From NCBI GenBank assembly GCA_021372535.1, contig JAJFUH010000183.1:1-64000 (forward strand): a stretch of 64,000 nucleotides of DNA. Reading direction: 5' to 3'. This document shows, piece by piece, positions 9,660 to 17,996 of this stretch. The notes beneath the pieces are model-generated. The model was not told the origin of the DNA. It saw only the letters and a program-made list of their open reading frames with translations, and searched no databases. The DNA is from a bacterium (GTDB lineage: Bacteria > Latescibacterota > Latescibacteria > Latescibacterales > Latescibacteraceae). Each line of letters opens with the position of its first letter. Position 1 is the stretch's first letter. The translations under genes were made by a program, and so were the position numbers.

Positions 9660-12600
9660 ATGGAGCATATGTCCGATAATTCATATAATACTATTACCAC
9701 ACGCCTGAAGGCTGTGTCCCGGCGGTATATTATGGCTGGAGCGGCTGAAGCGTTCTGTGCTGCATGTGCTTTTTATGTCGGGCTTACAGCGGTATGTGCT
9801 CTCTATGAATCGTTTTATTACCTTCCCGCTCCTGTGCGGAAAATCCTTTTTTTTGCACTCCTTACAGTTTCGGCAGCAGTATTCAGCGTTCTCTTCATCA
9901 TCCGGCTGGTTCACAGTCCCGGATTGGATGAATGCTCCCGGATGGTCGAGCGAAAATACCCGCATCTCCATGACCGTCTCATCAGCGCTGTACAGCTTGG
10001 AAAGCTCGATGACTCCGCGCTCAAGGGCCAGTCATCGGCGCTCGTTGATGCGCTTGTCATCCGGGTCAATGAAGAAGTCCGTTCAATCGACATGCGCCGC
10101 GCTGTTTCTCTGGATCGCCTTGTTGCATGGATGCGGGCAGCATATGGCGCGGTAATTGCCGTGCTGGTCATATCGCTCTTTTTCCCCGGCCATATGCTTG
10201 TCGGACTCTATCGTCTTGCCGATTACACGCATACCTATCCTCTTCCCGGCGATATCATGGTTTATACCCTCGGCCGTGACAGTTCCATTATCAGGGGAGA
10301 CAATTTTACCACGACGGGATTTGTTTCGGGCGGGGCGGGAAAAACCCTGAATATCCTCTATCGGTGGGATGATTCGGATATATGGAGTGTCAAACCGGTG
10401 CAATTCGATGAAAAATCGGGCTCATTTACCCTGACCGTTGAAAAGCCGCGAACCTCTTTCATGTATTACCTTGAGATGGAAGCATATGAAACCCCGCGAT
10501 ACCGGATAACCGTAATAGACCGTCCTGTCATCGAACAACTGGCGGTGGCGGTGACCTATCCCGGCTATACCGGTCTCGGCACGGTCAGCCGCAGCGATAA
10601 TGACGGTAATATTCGCGCCCCCGGAGGCTCCAGAGTCGTTCTCACCGCAACGGCAAACAAGCCCATCGCGGAAATGATGCTGCACTGGAGCGATTCGACC
10701 GCCACGAAGTGCACCGTTGACCGTTTGACCGGTACCGCCTCCTTTTCCGTCACGCGCGACGCCGATTACTATATCGGGCTTGTCGATACGCTCGGTATAT
10801 CGAATTCAAATCCTATATCGTACCGGGTGACCTGTCTGAAAGACGAGAATCCCGTAGTGGCGATTCTGAGCCCTGTTTCCGATGTTGAACTGCCGCGTTC
10901 GAAGCGTTTTCCCATCGTATACAGGGCGCGTGACGATTTCGGGCTTTCTGCAGTAACGCTCAATTTCCAGCTTCCACAGGAAAAGACACCCCGCGAGGTA
11001 TCGCTTAAAAAGGGTGTGATCGATAAGGATATTCTCGATGAATATCAGTGGAGCCTGTCAGGTCTGGGTCTTTTACCCGAGGATACCGTTACGTATTTCA
11101 TCACGGTATATGATAACGATACGGTCAACGGTCCGAAGAAGGGTGTCTCCGAAACACGGACTGTCAGGGTTCCCTCGCTGACCGACCTCCTGAGCGACTC
11201 CATCGATAAACAGGAAAACGGCATTCAAACACTTCGCGAAATGACCGAACGCGCAGCCCGTCAGGGGAAAAAACTTGAGGATTTGCAGCGTAACATCAAG
11301 AGCGGTAAAGAGATGGACTGGTCGGAGAAAAATGCCCTCAATGAAGCCACAAAAGATTTTGAAAATATGCAGCAGGAGTTGAAGAATCTTTCGGATGTGA
11401 TCAAGAATACCGCCGATAAACTCTCCCAGGAGGATGTGGCGGCGCTCGAAACACTCGAAAAGATGCAGAAAATATCCCAGATGATGAATGAACTGGCCGA
11501 CGGCTACATGAAGGATGCGTTGAAGCGTCTCGCCGAAGCCGCGGCCCAGCTCGACCCGGAAAAGATTAACAAGGCGCTCGAGCAGTATAAGTTTTCTTCT
11601 GACGTTATGAAGGAAAAGCTTGACCGTTTCATCAAGCTCCTCGAACAGGTAAAATCCATTCAGCGTTTTGAAATGGCGCAGAGAATACTTGAAGATATTT
11701 CGTTCAGACAGGCCGAAATCGCCGAACAGTATAAACAGGGGCAGCAGAAGGCGGAAATACCCCGTGAGCAGAATACTCTTGCCACGGAAATGAAAAATCT
11801 TGAAAAAGAGCTCGGAGATGTCGCGAAAGACCTGAACGAGCGGTTTTCCCTTGATACAAAACGGCTCGAATCGGAAGTTAAATCCTCCGAAATATCGAAA
11901 ACCATGGAGGAAACATCACAAAAGATGACGGCTGATAAGCCCGAAGAGGCCCAAAAAGGACTTGATACGTCTAATTCCAGGCTTTCAGGGCTGATGGAAA
12001 CGATGAAGACCATTGGCAGTACGATGAAGAAAACGAATACCGCCGAGATAAAGCGGCGGTTGTTCAAGGCTGCGGTCGAGCTCATAGCAGTTTCCCGGAC
12101 ACAGGAGGAGCTTATCGGCAGGATCGGAACCGAAACTCCGGAAAACCTTGCAAAGGAGCAGCTCGATGTCATCGATGGCATGAACAGGGCAAAGAAATCG
12201 CTTGCCGAATTCGCGGCGGTGTTTGTCGAGGTTTCCGGTGTTCTCGACCAGATTATGACTTCGGCGGACATGACCGCGCGGACGACGCTCGATGCTTTCG
12301 CCACAGGAAATCCTGCAGCCGGAAAAGAGGAAGCTCTTTTAACCCTGGGCACGCTCAATAAAACCGTACATTTCCTTACCCTGCTCATTAAGAATTCTTC
12401 GGGTGATGGCCCGGGTATGCCCGGTGATCTCATGGATCAGCTTCAGCAGATAGCGAGCGGAGAGCTTTCGCTCCAGATGAATATGAATCCGGGCATGACC
12501 GAGGAGATGCTTGCCCGTCTTGCCGCGGAACAACAGAAGCTCGCCGAACAACTCTCCGAATTGAGCCGTAAATTCTCGGAGGATAAAAGACTCCGGGAAA

Positions 12601-12950
12601 TACTCGATAAACTTGTTCAGGACATGGACGATACCGCCGGGATGATGCGGTTGAATGAAAAACGCGAGCTTATCGAGCGCAGACAGCTCGATTTGTACCG
12701 CAGGCTTCTCGATGCCCGGAGGTCGCGCCGTGAAAAGGACGAGGACACCGACCGGCAATCGTGGACCGCCAAGCGCGATTATTCCCTCGGTGCGGACGAG
12801 CTTGCGGGCGACCGCGGCGAAAAACAGCGCGAGCTGAACGAACGCATCAAAGAGGCGATGAAGGATGATTTCAATCCCGAATTCATGCGCCTGATCCGGC
12901 GGTATTTTGAATCGATGCTTCAGGATAACACGGAGGTACGGGCTCGATGA
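9660..12950 (+). CDS. giant DUF4175 membrane protein with long coiled coil
   Basis: About 1,096 residues. Two N-terminal transmembrane helices (about residues 20-85) and a third near 165-190 are followed by an extracytoplasmic beta-rich region with Ig-like strands (about 200-500). A very long, charged, heptad-rich alpha-helical region (about 510-1000) rich in Glu, Lys, Gln and Met follows, consistent with extended coiled coil. The C-terminus is basic and acidic in turn with no membrane anchor. This architecture fits DUF4175. The start is uncertain: the ATG at 9660 is preferred, while the ATG at 9669 has a GGAG only three bases ahead. The stop overlaps the TPR gene (ATGA). Its role is unknown; the coiled coil suggests a structural or scaffold function in the MoxR/BatA module. 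Confidence 0.83.
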   Translation: MEHMSDNSYNTITTRLKAVSRRYIMAGAAEAFCAACAFYVGLTAVCALYESFYYLPAPVRKILFFALLTVSAAVFSVLFIIRLVHSPGLDECSRMVERKYPHLHDRLISAVQLGKLDDSALKGQSSALVDALVIRVNEEVRSIDMRRAVSLDRLVAWMRAAYGAVIAVLVISLFFPGHMLVGLYRLADYTHTYPLPGDIMVYTLGRDSSIIRGDNFTTTGFVSGGAGKTLNILYRWDDSDIWSVKPVQFDEKSGSFTLTVEKPRTSFMYYLEMEAYETPRYRITVIDRPVIEQLAVAVTYPGYTGLGTVSRSDNDGNIRAPGGSRVVLTATANKPIAEMMLHWSDSTATKCTVDRLTGTASFSVTRDADYYIGLVDTLGISNSNPISYRVTCLKDENPVVAILSPVSDVELPRSKRFPIVYRARDDFGLSAVTLNFQLPQEKTPREVSLKKGVIDKDILDEYQWSLSGLGLLPEDTVTYFITVYDNDTVNGPKKGVSETRTVRVPSLTDLLSDSIDKQENGIQTLREMTERAARQGKKLEDLQRNIKSGKEMDWSEKNALNEATKDFENMQQELKNLSDVIKNTADKLSQEDVAALETLEKMQKISQMMNELADGYMKDALKRLAEAAAQLDPEKINKALEQYKFSSDVMKEKLDRFIKLLEQVKSIQRFEMAQRILEDISFRQAEIAEQYKQGQQKAEIPREQNTLATEMKNLEKELGDVAKDLNERFSLDTKRLESEVKSSEISKTMEETSQKMTADKPEEAQKGLDTSNSRLSGLMETMKTIGSTMKKTNTAEIKRRLFKAAVELIAVSRTQEELIGRIGTETPENLAKEQLDVIDGMNRAKKSLAEFAAVFVEVSGVLDQIMTSADMTARTTLDAFATGNPAAGKEEALLTLGTLNKTVHFLTLLIKNSSGDGPGMPGDLMDQLQQIASGELSLQMNMNPGMTEEMLARLAAEQQKLAEQLSELSRKFSEDKRLREILDKLVQDMDDTAGMMRLNEKRELIERRQLDLYRRLLDARRSRREKDEDTDRQSWTAKRDYSLGADELAGDRGEKQRELNERIKEAMKDDFNPEFMRLIRRYFESMLQDNTEVRAR

Positions 12951-14719
12951 GGCGGCTGCTTACAATGTGGACGATGCTTTTCTGGCAGACGGCAGCTCTG
13001 TGCTTTGCGCAGGCACCGTTGATTGACAGCGAGTATCTGAAAGCTCAGGAGTTCGAACAGCAGGGTAACTATTCCGAAGCCCGTGAAATCTACCGTCGTC
13101 TTTACGAATCAAAGAAGAACGACCAGTATTTCTGGCGTCTTATGCTCGCCAATGAGCGTCTGAATGATTTCATGAGCATGGAAAAGCTTGCGCTCACACG
13201 GCTCGATTCCCATCCCGACGAATTACCGACCATGCGGTATCTTACCCGGGCGTATTACGGTCTCGGCGATACGAAAAAAGCCCGCGAAGTTGCATTGGCC
13301 ATTATCGGGAACAACTGGAACGATTTCTCGCGTATTGTTTATTCGGCGGGTGAGCTGACTAATAACAATGATTTTGATACGGCTCTCCAGATATACATGA
13401 AAGCCCGTGAAAAAAGCAGGGATAGTGGATTATTCTCGGTCGAAATCGGCCGCCTGTATCTTCTCAAGTTCCAGTATGTCAAGGCAATTGAGGAATATCT
13501 TAAATCCCTTGAAAGCGTCGAAATATCATATGCGAACATCGAACAGATTATCGATGATGCCCTCGATGCCGGAGAAAAGCCTGAAACTTTTGTACAGCCC
13601 CTGGAGAATTATCTCAGGCAGAATCCGAAAAGCGTAAAAACAGCCCGTCTTCTGTCCGGATTGAAATACCGTATGGGGGATTTCCGCGGCGCGCTGGCTG
13701 TGCTCGTCGATCCTGCGGTCGCCCCCGGTTCCGCTCAGGAAATCTGGGATATTGCAGGGCGGTTCCGGACGGACGGTCATCCCGGTGAGGCGCTTGCCGC
13801 ATACGAGGCATTCGGCCGGTTGTTTACCGGCAACCCGAACCGTATCAAAGCATTGAGTAATTCAGCGTCAATCAAAGCCGATATGGGAGACAGTGAAGGC
13901 GCCCGCAGGGATTATCTCAGAATTACTCAGGATTACGGCGGAACCGAGGATGCAGCATATGCGACGCTCCGGCTCCTGGAGCTCTCGAAGGACACCATGG
14001 GCAGCGAGGGATTCATCAAAGCGCTCAGAGAGTTTGCCTCGGCTACAAAAGTCCGTAAAGCCGCCCTCGAAGCCTCCATGCTTCTTGCCGATACTTTCAT
14101 GCGCGACGGTAATCCCGGGGAGGCTCACAATGTTCTGTCCGAATTCAGGGTTAAAAGCCGGTCGAAAGAGGAGTTGTATGACATCGCTTCACGGTCCGCA
14201 CTGTATTACTTTTTTACCGCTGATTTCGAATCCATGGGCCGTGAGGTTGACGCCTGCGTGAGTTATGCATCCGCTGAAAACGATATGAACGATTTACTTG
14301 ACCTGAAGGTGCTCAACATGAGATGTTCGACCGAATCCGACAGGAAGGGATTTACCGCCCTCGCGCATGGGCGCTATGCCCTGTACCGGGGATTATATGA
14401 AGAAGCCGCCGACAGCCTTACATATGCCGCGCAGGATTCCTCGGCAGCGGCGGCGTCATCGGCCGCTCTAACTCTTGCCGGAATGAACCGTGATCGTGGA
14501 AACAGCGATCAGGCATATACGTGGTATCTGTATGCCGCATCGGCAGCCCATGATACGACCGAACGTGTGGAAGCCATGATCGATGCCGCGGATTTACTGC
14601 TCACCGAACGCAGGGATTCCGAAGGCGCACGGGCGCTCTACCTGAAAGCCATGACATCATGCCCCGGTACGGTCTACGACAGTATTTTGCGCCGCAAACT
14701 GAGAATGGTGGTTGAGTGA
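12947..14719 (+). CDS. exported tetratricopeptide-repeat protein
   Basis: 590 residues with a signal peptide (1-22, ending CFAQA) and an almost wholly helical remainder made of TPR-like units, for example residues 25-60 (EFEQQGNYSEAREIYRRLY) and repeated A/G-x-x-Y/A spacing to the C-terminus. Such proteins serve as periplasmic docking scaffolds. It is translationally coupled on both sides: ATGA with the DUF4175 gene and TGATG with the next gene. That coupling argues for a fixed stoichiometric complex with DUF4175 and the following GATase-like protein. No enzymatic motif is visible. Confidence 0.82.
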   Translation: MRRLLTMWTMLFWQTAALCFAQAPLIDSEYLKAQEFEQQGNYSEAREIYRRLYESKKNDQYFWRLMLANERLNDFMSMEKLALTRLDSHPDELPTMRYLTRAYYGLGDTKKAREVALAIIGNNWNDFSRIVYSAGELTNNNDFDTALQIYMKAREKSRDSGLFSVEIGRLYLLKFQYVKAIEEYLKSLESVEISYANIEQIIDDALDAGEKPETFVQPLENYLRQNPKSVKTARLLSGLKYRMGDFRGALAVLVDPAVAPGSAQEIWDIAGRFRTDGHPGEALAAYEAFGRLFTGNPNRIKALSNSASIKADMGDSEGARRDYLRITQDYGGTEDAAYATLRLLELSKDTMGSEGFIKALREFASATKVRKAALEASMLLADTFMRDGNPGEAHNVLSEFRVKSRSKEELYDIASRSALYYFFTADFESMGREVDACVSYASAENDMNDLLDLKVLNMRCSTESDRKGFTALAHGRYALYRGLYEEAADSLTYAAQDSSAAAASSAALTLAGMNRDRGNSDQAYTWYLYAASAAHDTTERVEAMIDAADLLLTERRDSEGARALYLKAMTSCPGTVYDSILRRKLRMVVE

Positions 14720-15987
14720 TGAAATCGATGTACTGGCTCTGTCTTCTTTTCTGTATCGCCGCGTCTCCCGCTCATGGGGATAAGATGCTCATTTTCATGG
14801 ATGTTGAGCAGACCGATCATCTCAAGGCCTACGGCGTGGCGTATCATGCCATTGAAAAGGGCCTGACAGTCGAATGGCTGCTCAATTACCGCGGCGGCTC
14901 ATTTCTTATCGACGTGAATCAGGAGATCGGGGAATATGCCCTTGTCCGCGGTGTGGCTTATAAAATTATCGGCCCGGCAGAGCTTGTCGAACTCGATACC
15001 ACCATCGAAAATTCAAACATGTCCAAGGAGCTTCTTGAAAAGGCGCCCAAAGTGGCGGTATATACTCCACCCAACAAGCAGCCGTGGGATGACGCGGTCA
15101 CTCTGGCTCTGACATATGCGGAAATTCCCTACGATACCCTCTGGGATGAGGAAGTGCTCGGGGGTAAACTTAAGGAATATGACTGGCTCCACCTCCACCA
15201 CGAGGATTTCACCGGTCAGTACGGGAAGTTTTACAAGAATTTCCGCAACATCCCATGGTATATCGAGCAGCAAAAAGAATTCGAGGCCATGGCCCATAAA
15301 CTCGGATTCGCGAAGGTTTCGGAAGAAAAGAAAGCGGTCGCAGAAATGATCAGGGAGTTTGTGAACGGCGGCGGGTTCCTTTTCGCCATGTGTTCCGCGA
15401 CCGATACCATTGATATTGCCCTCGCCGCACACGGAGTCGATATTGTCGCTGCGGAATTCGATGGCGACCCGTACGACCCGGATTACCAGTCGAAGCTCGA
15501 TTTTTCCCGAACATTCGCATTCGAAAACTTTCACCTTATCACCGATCCCATGATCTATGAGTTTTCGGATATCGATATAGAGACCGAACAGGTTTTTACC
15601 ACACGCGATGTCCAGGAGCCTATGGAATATTTCGAGATTTTCGAATTCAGCGCAAAATATGATCCCGTACCGACCATGCTGACCCAGGACCATGAAAATC
15701 CTATCAAGGGTTTCATGGGGCAGACCACAGAATTCCATGAAAATCTTATCAAAAAGAATGTCGTCATCATGGGAAGAAACAGGGCCCGGAGCACTGCGCG
15801 GTACATTCACGGCAATCTCGGGGAAGGAACATTCACCTTCCTGGGCGGGCACGATCCCGAGGATTTCCGTCACTTCGTCAACGATCCGCCGACTCAGCTC
15901 TTTCTCCATAAAAATTCGGCCGGATACCGTCTCATCCTGAACAATGTGCTCTTTCCCGGAGCGAAAAAGAAGGAATTGAAGACCTGA
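14719..15987 (+). CDS. exported GATase1-like protein of the family often labelled 'asparagine synthetase B'
   Basis: 422 residues with a signal peptide (about 1-20). I recall that close relatives in FCB genomes are labelled asparagine synthetase B, but there is no N-terminal Cys glutaminase and no ATP-pyrophosphatase loop, so that name is not supported. What is visible is a Rossmann-like layout: AVYTPP strand, TLWDEEVL, DWLHLHHEDFTG, then GGGFLFAMCSAT with Cys225 at a nucleophile-elbow-like turn, and FLGGHDPEDF with His378. This resembles a class I glutamine-amidotransferase/ThuA-like fold. The start overlaps the TPR stop (TGATG). It probably acts in the periplasm together with the TPR and DUF4175 proteins; the reaction is unknown. 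Confidence 0.68.
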   Translation: MKSMYWLCLLFCIAASPAHGDKMLIFMDVEQTDHLKAYGVAYHAIEKGLTVEWLLNYRGGSFLIDVNQEIGEYALVRGVAYKIIGPAELVELDTTIENSNMSKELLEKAPKVAVYTPPNKQPWDDAVTLALTYAEIPYDTLWDEEVLGGKLKEYDWLHLHHEDFTGQYGKFYKNFRNIPWYIEQQKEFEAMAHKLGFAKVSEEKKAVAEMIREFVNGGGFLFAMCSATDTIDIALAAHGVDIVAAEFDGDPYDPDYQSKLDFSRTFAFENFHLITDPMIYEFSDIDIETEQVFTTRDVQEPMEYFEIFEFSAKYDPVPTMLTQDHENPIKGFMGQTTEFHENLIKKNVVIMGRNRARSTARYIHGNLGEGTFTFLGGHDPEDFRHFVNDPPTQLFLHKNSAGYRLILNNVLFPGAKKKELKT

Positions 15988-16058
15988 TAAAGTACCATGT
16001 TTCGCAGATTTATACAGTTTGAAGTGTGATCACAACAACCGATAGAAAAGGATATTCG

Positions 16059-17057
16059 ATGCCTGTACATGCACCCAAAGATGACATAATGCTACTGGAG
16101 CGTCTCACCGGAGCGCAGAAAAAAATCAAGAATGAGCTGGCCAAGGTGATCGTCGGTCAGAATTCCATCATCGATAACCTCATCATCACCCTCATGTGCC
16201 GCGGCCACTGCCTGCTTGTCGGCGTACCGGGACTGGCGAAAACCCTCATGATCTCGTCGCTTGCCCGTGTTATCGACCTGACGTTCTCTCGTATTCAGTT
16301 CACGCCCGATCTTATGCCCTCCGATATTGTCGGCACCGAGGTGATCGAGGAAGACCCCCATACGGGCAGGCGGAGTTTCAGGTTCGTCAAGGGACCGGTA
16401 TTCGCCAATATCATTCTTGCGGACGAGATCAACAGAACACCGCCAAAGACCCAGTCGGCGCTCCTTGAAGCTATGCAGGAACATGCCGTGACGGTTCAGG
16501 GGAATACCATGCGTCTGACCGAGCCGTTTTTTGTGCTCGCCACGCAGAATCCCATCGAGCAGGAGGGAACCTATCCGCTTCCCGAAGCACAGCTCGACCG
16601 GTTCATGTTCAACCTCTGGATCGGCTATCCCGAACGTGACGAAGAGGTGGAGATCGTGCGGCGGACGACCGGCGCAGAGGATATCGCCCCGGAGAAAATA
16701 ATCGATGCCGCTGAAATCATCGAGCTTCAGGACCTCGTGCGAAGAATACCCGCCGCGGACGATGTCGTTTCCTATGCGGTTGATCTCGTGCGCAAGACCC
16801 GTCCCACCGAACCAGGTTCGCCGGAATACATCAGAGAATGGGTGAAGTGGGGCGCCGGCCCGCGTGCATCACAATACCTTATCCTCGGCGCAAAGGCCCG
16901 CGCCGCTCTCGATGGCAGGTTTGTCCCCTCGACTGATGATGTCCGCTCGGTCGCCATGCTCGTGCTCCGCCACCGGCTTGTAACGACGTTCGCCGCCGAG
17001 GCCGAGGGTGTTTTTGCGCCGGATATCGTTGAACGGCTGACAGGAGAGAAAGGGTGA
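16059..17057 (+). CDS. MoxR-family AAA+ ATPase
   Basis: MoxR ATPases act as chaperones that activate or assemble partner complexes, usually with vWA-domain proteins. Walker A is GVPGLAKT (residues 55-62) and Walker B ends LADE with Asp122-Glu123, followed by INRTPPKTQSALLEAMQE, a MoxR signature. Sensor 1 ATQNP and the C-terminal lid are complete. The ATG at 16059, with AAAGGA six bases ahead, is chosen over a GTG at 16026. The DUF58 gene begins inside its stop (GTGA), the classic MoxR-DUF58 pairing. A 71-bp gap separates it from the previous gene, so a secondary promoter is possible. Confidence 0.93.
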   Translation: MPVHAPKDDIMLLERLTGAQKKIKNELAKVIVGQNSIIDNLIITLMCRGHCLLVGVPGLAKTLMISSLARVIDLTFSRIQFTPDLMPSDIVGTEVIEEDPHTGRRSFRFVKGPVFANIILADEINRTPPKTQSALLEAMQEHAVTVQGNTMRLTEPFFVLATQNPIEQEGTYPLPEAQLDRFMFNLWIGYPERDEEVEIVRRTTGAEDIAPEKIIDAAEIIELQDLVRRIPAADDVVSYAVDLVRKTRPTEPGSPEYIREWVKWGAGPRASQYLILGAKARAALDGRFVPSTDDVRSVAMLVLRHRLVTTFAAEAEGVFAPDIVERLTGEKG

Positions 17058-17953
17058 ACAGCACCTATCAGGAATATCTTTCGCCGGAGATTGTCAGCAG
17101 GCTGTCACGGCTCGATCTTATCGCCCGTTTCGTTGTGGAAGGGTATATTACCGGACTGCACAAGAGCCCTTACCATGGTTTTTCAGCCGAGTTCGCCGAG
17201 CACCGTCAATACATGGCGGGTGATTCGCTCCGGTATCTCGACTGGAAAGTGTACGGCAGGAGCGACCGCATGTATATCAAGCGGTTCGAGGAGGAAACCA
17301 ACCTCAAGAGCCATATCATCGTGGACAGAAGCGGGTCGATGGGATTCAAAAGCCGCGGTTCCGTGACAAAATTCAGGTATGCGGGCATTATTGCCTCGGC
17401 GCTCGCCTTTCTCATGATACGGCAGCGGGACAGCGTCGGGCTTGTCTCCTTTTCCGATACCATAAAGTCGTATGTGCCGCCCCGGTCGGTACAGTCCCAA
17501 CTCAAGGAAATCATAAAAGTCCTTTCGATCACGGAGCCGGACGGCCTCACAGTGACCGGCGATGTTCTTCATACCATGGCCGAGCGGATTTCCGCGCGCG
17601 GTCTCGTCATTCTCATAAGCGATCTTGTGGTCGATACCGATGAGCTGATACACGGCTTGAAACACTTCCGGCACAACGGTCATGAAGTCCTCGTTTTTCA
17701 TGTGCTCGATCCCATGGAGCTGGATTTCGATTACGATACCGAGACACGGTTCATCGACATGGAGACCGGCGGGAGAATAACGACCCAGCCCTGGCATATC
17801 CGCGGTCAGTACCGTTCGATGCTCGAACAGCATCTGGCGGAGATGGTTCGCGCCATGCACGATATATCCGTCGATTATGCGCTGTTCACCACCGATGTTC
17901 CCTTCGACCGGGCGCTCTCTGAGTATCTCGCGAAACGCAAGAGACTGTATTGA
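17054..17953 (+). CDS. DUF58 vWA-like protein
   Basis: 299 residues. The EFAEHRQYMAGDSLRYLDWK region and YGRSD-MYIKRFEEETN are diagnostic of DUF58. A vWA-like segment begins with DRSGSM at residues 91-96, supplying the DxSxS metal-ion-dependent adhesion site. No transmembrane helix is apparent, so it is probably cytoplasmic. It overlaps the MoxR stop by four bases and precedes the BatA gene by 43. Family knowledge links DUF58 to MoxR as substrate or partner. Confidence 0.92.
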   Translation: MNSTYQEYLSPEIVSRLSRLDLIARFVVEGYITGLHKSPYHGFSAEFAEHRQYMAGDSLRYLDWKVYGRSDRMYIKRFEEETNLKSHIIVDRSGSMGFKSRGSVTKFRYAGIIASALAFLMIRQRDSVGLVSFSDTIKSYVPPRSVQSQLKEIIKVLSITEPDGLTVTGDVLHTMAERISARGLVILISDLVVDTDELIHGLKHFRHNGHEVLVFHVLDPMELDFDYDTETRFIDMETGGRITTQPWHIRGQYRSMLEQHLAEMVRAMHDISVDYALFTTDVPFDRALSEYLAKRKRLY

Positions 17954-17996
17954 CGGTGTTTAAAATCTTGACTCATTTCCGGTATAGCATACAATC

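Noticed and set aside
14719-15987. Asparagine synthetase B
   Set aside because: No N-terminal Cys glutaminase and no ATP-pyrophosphatase motif; the protein has a signal peptide.
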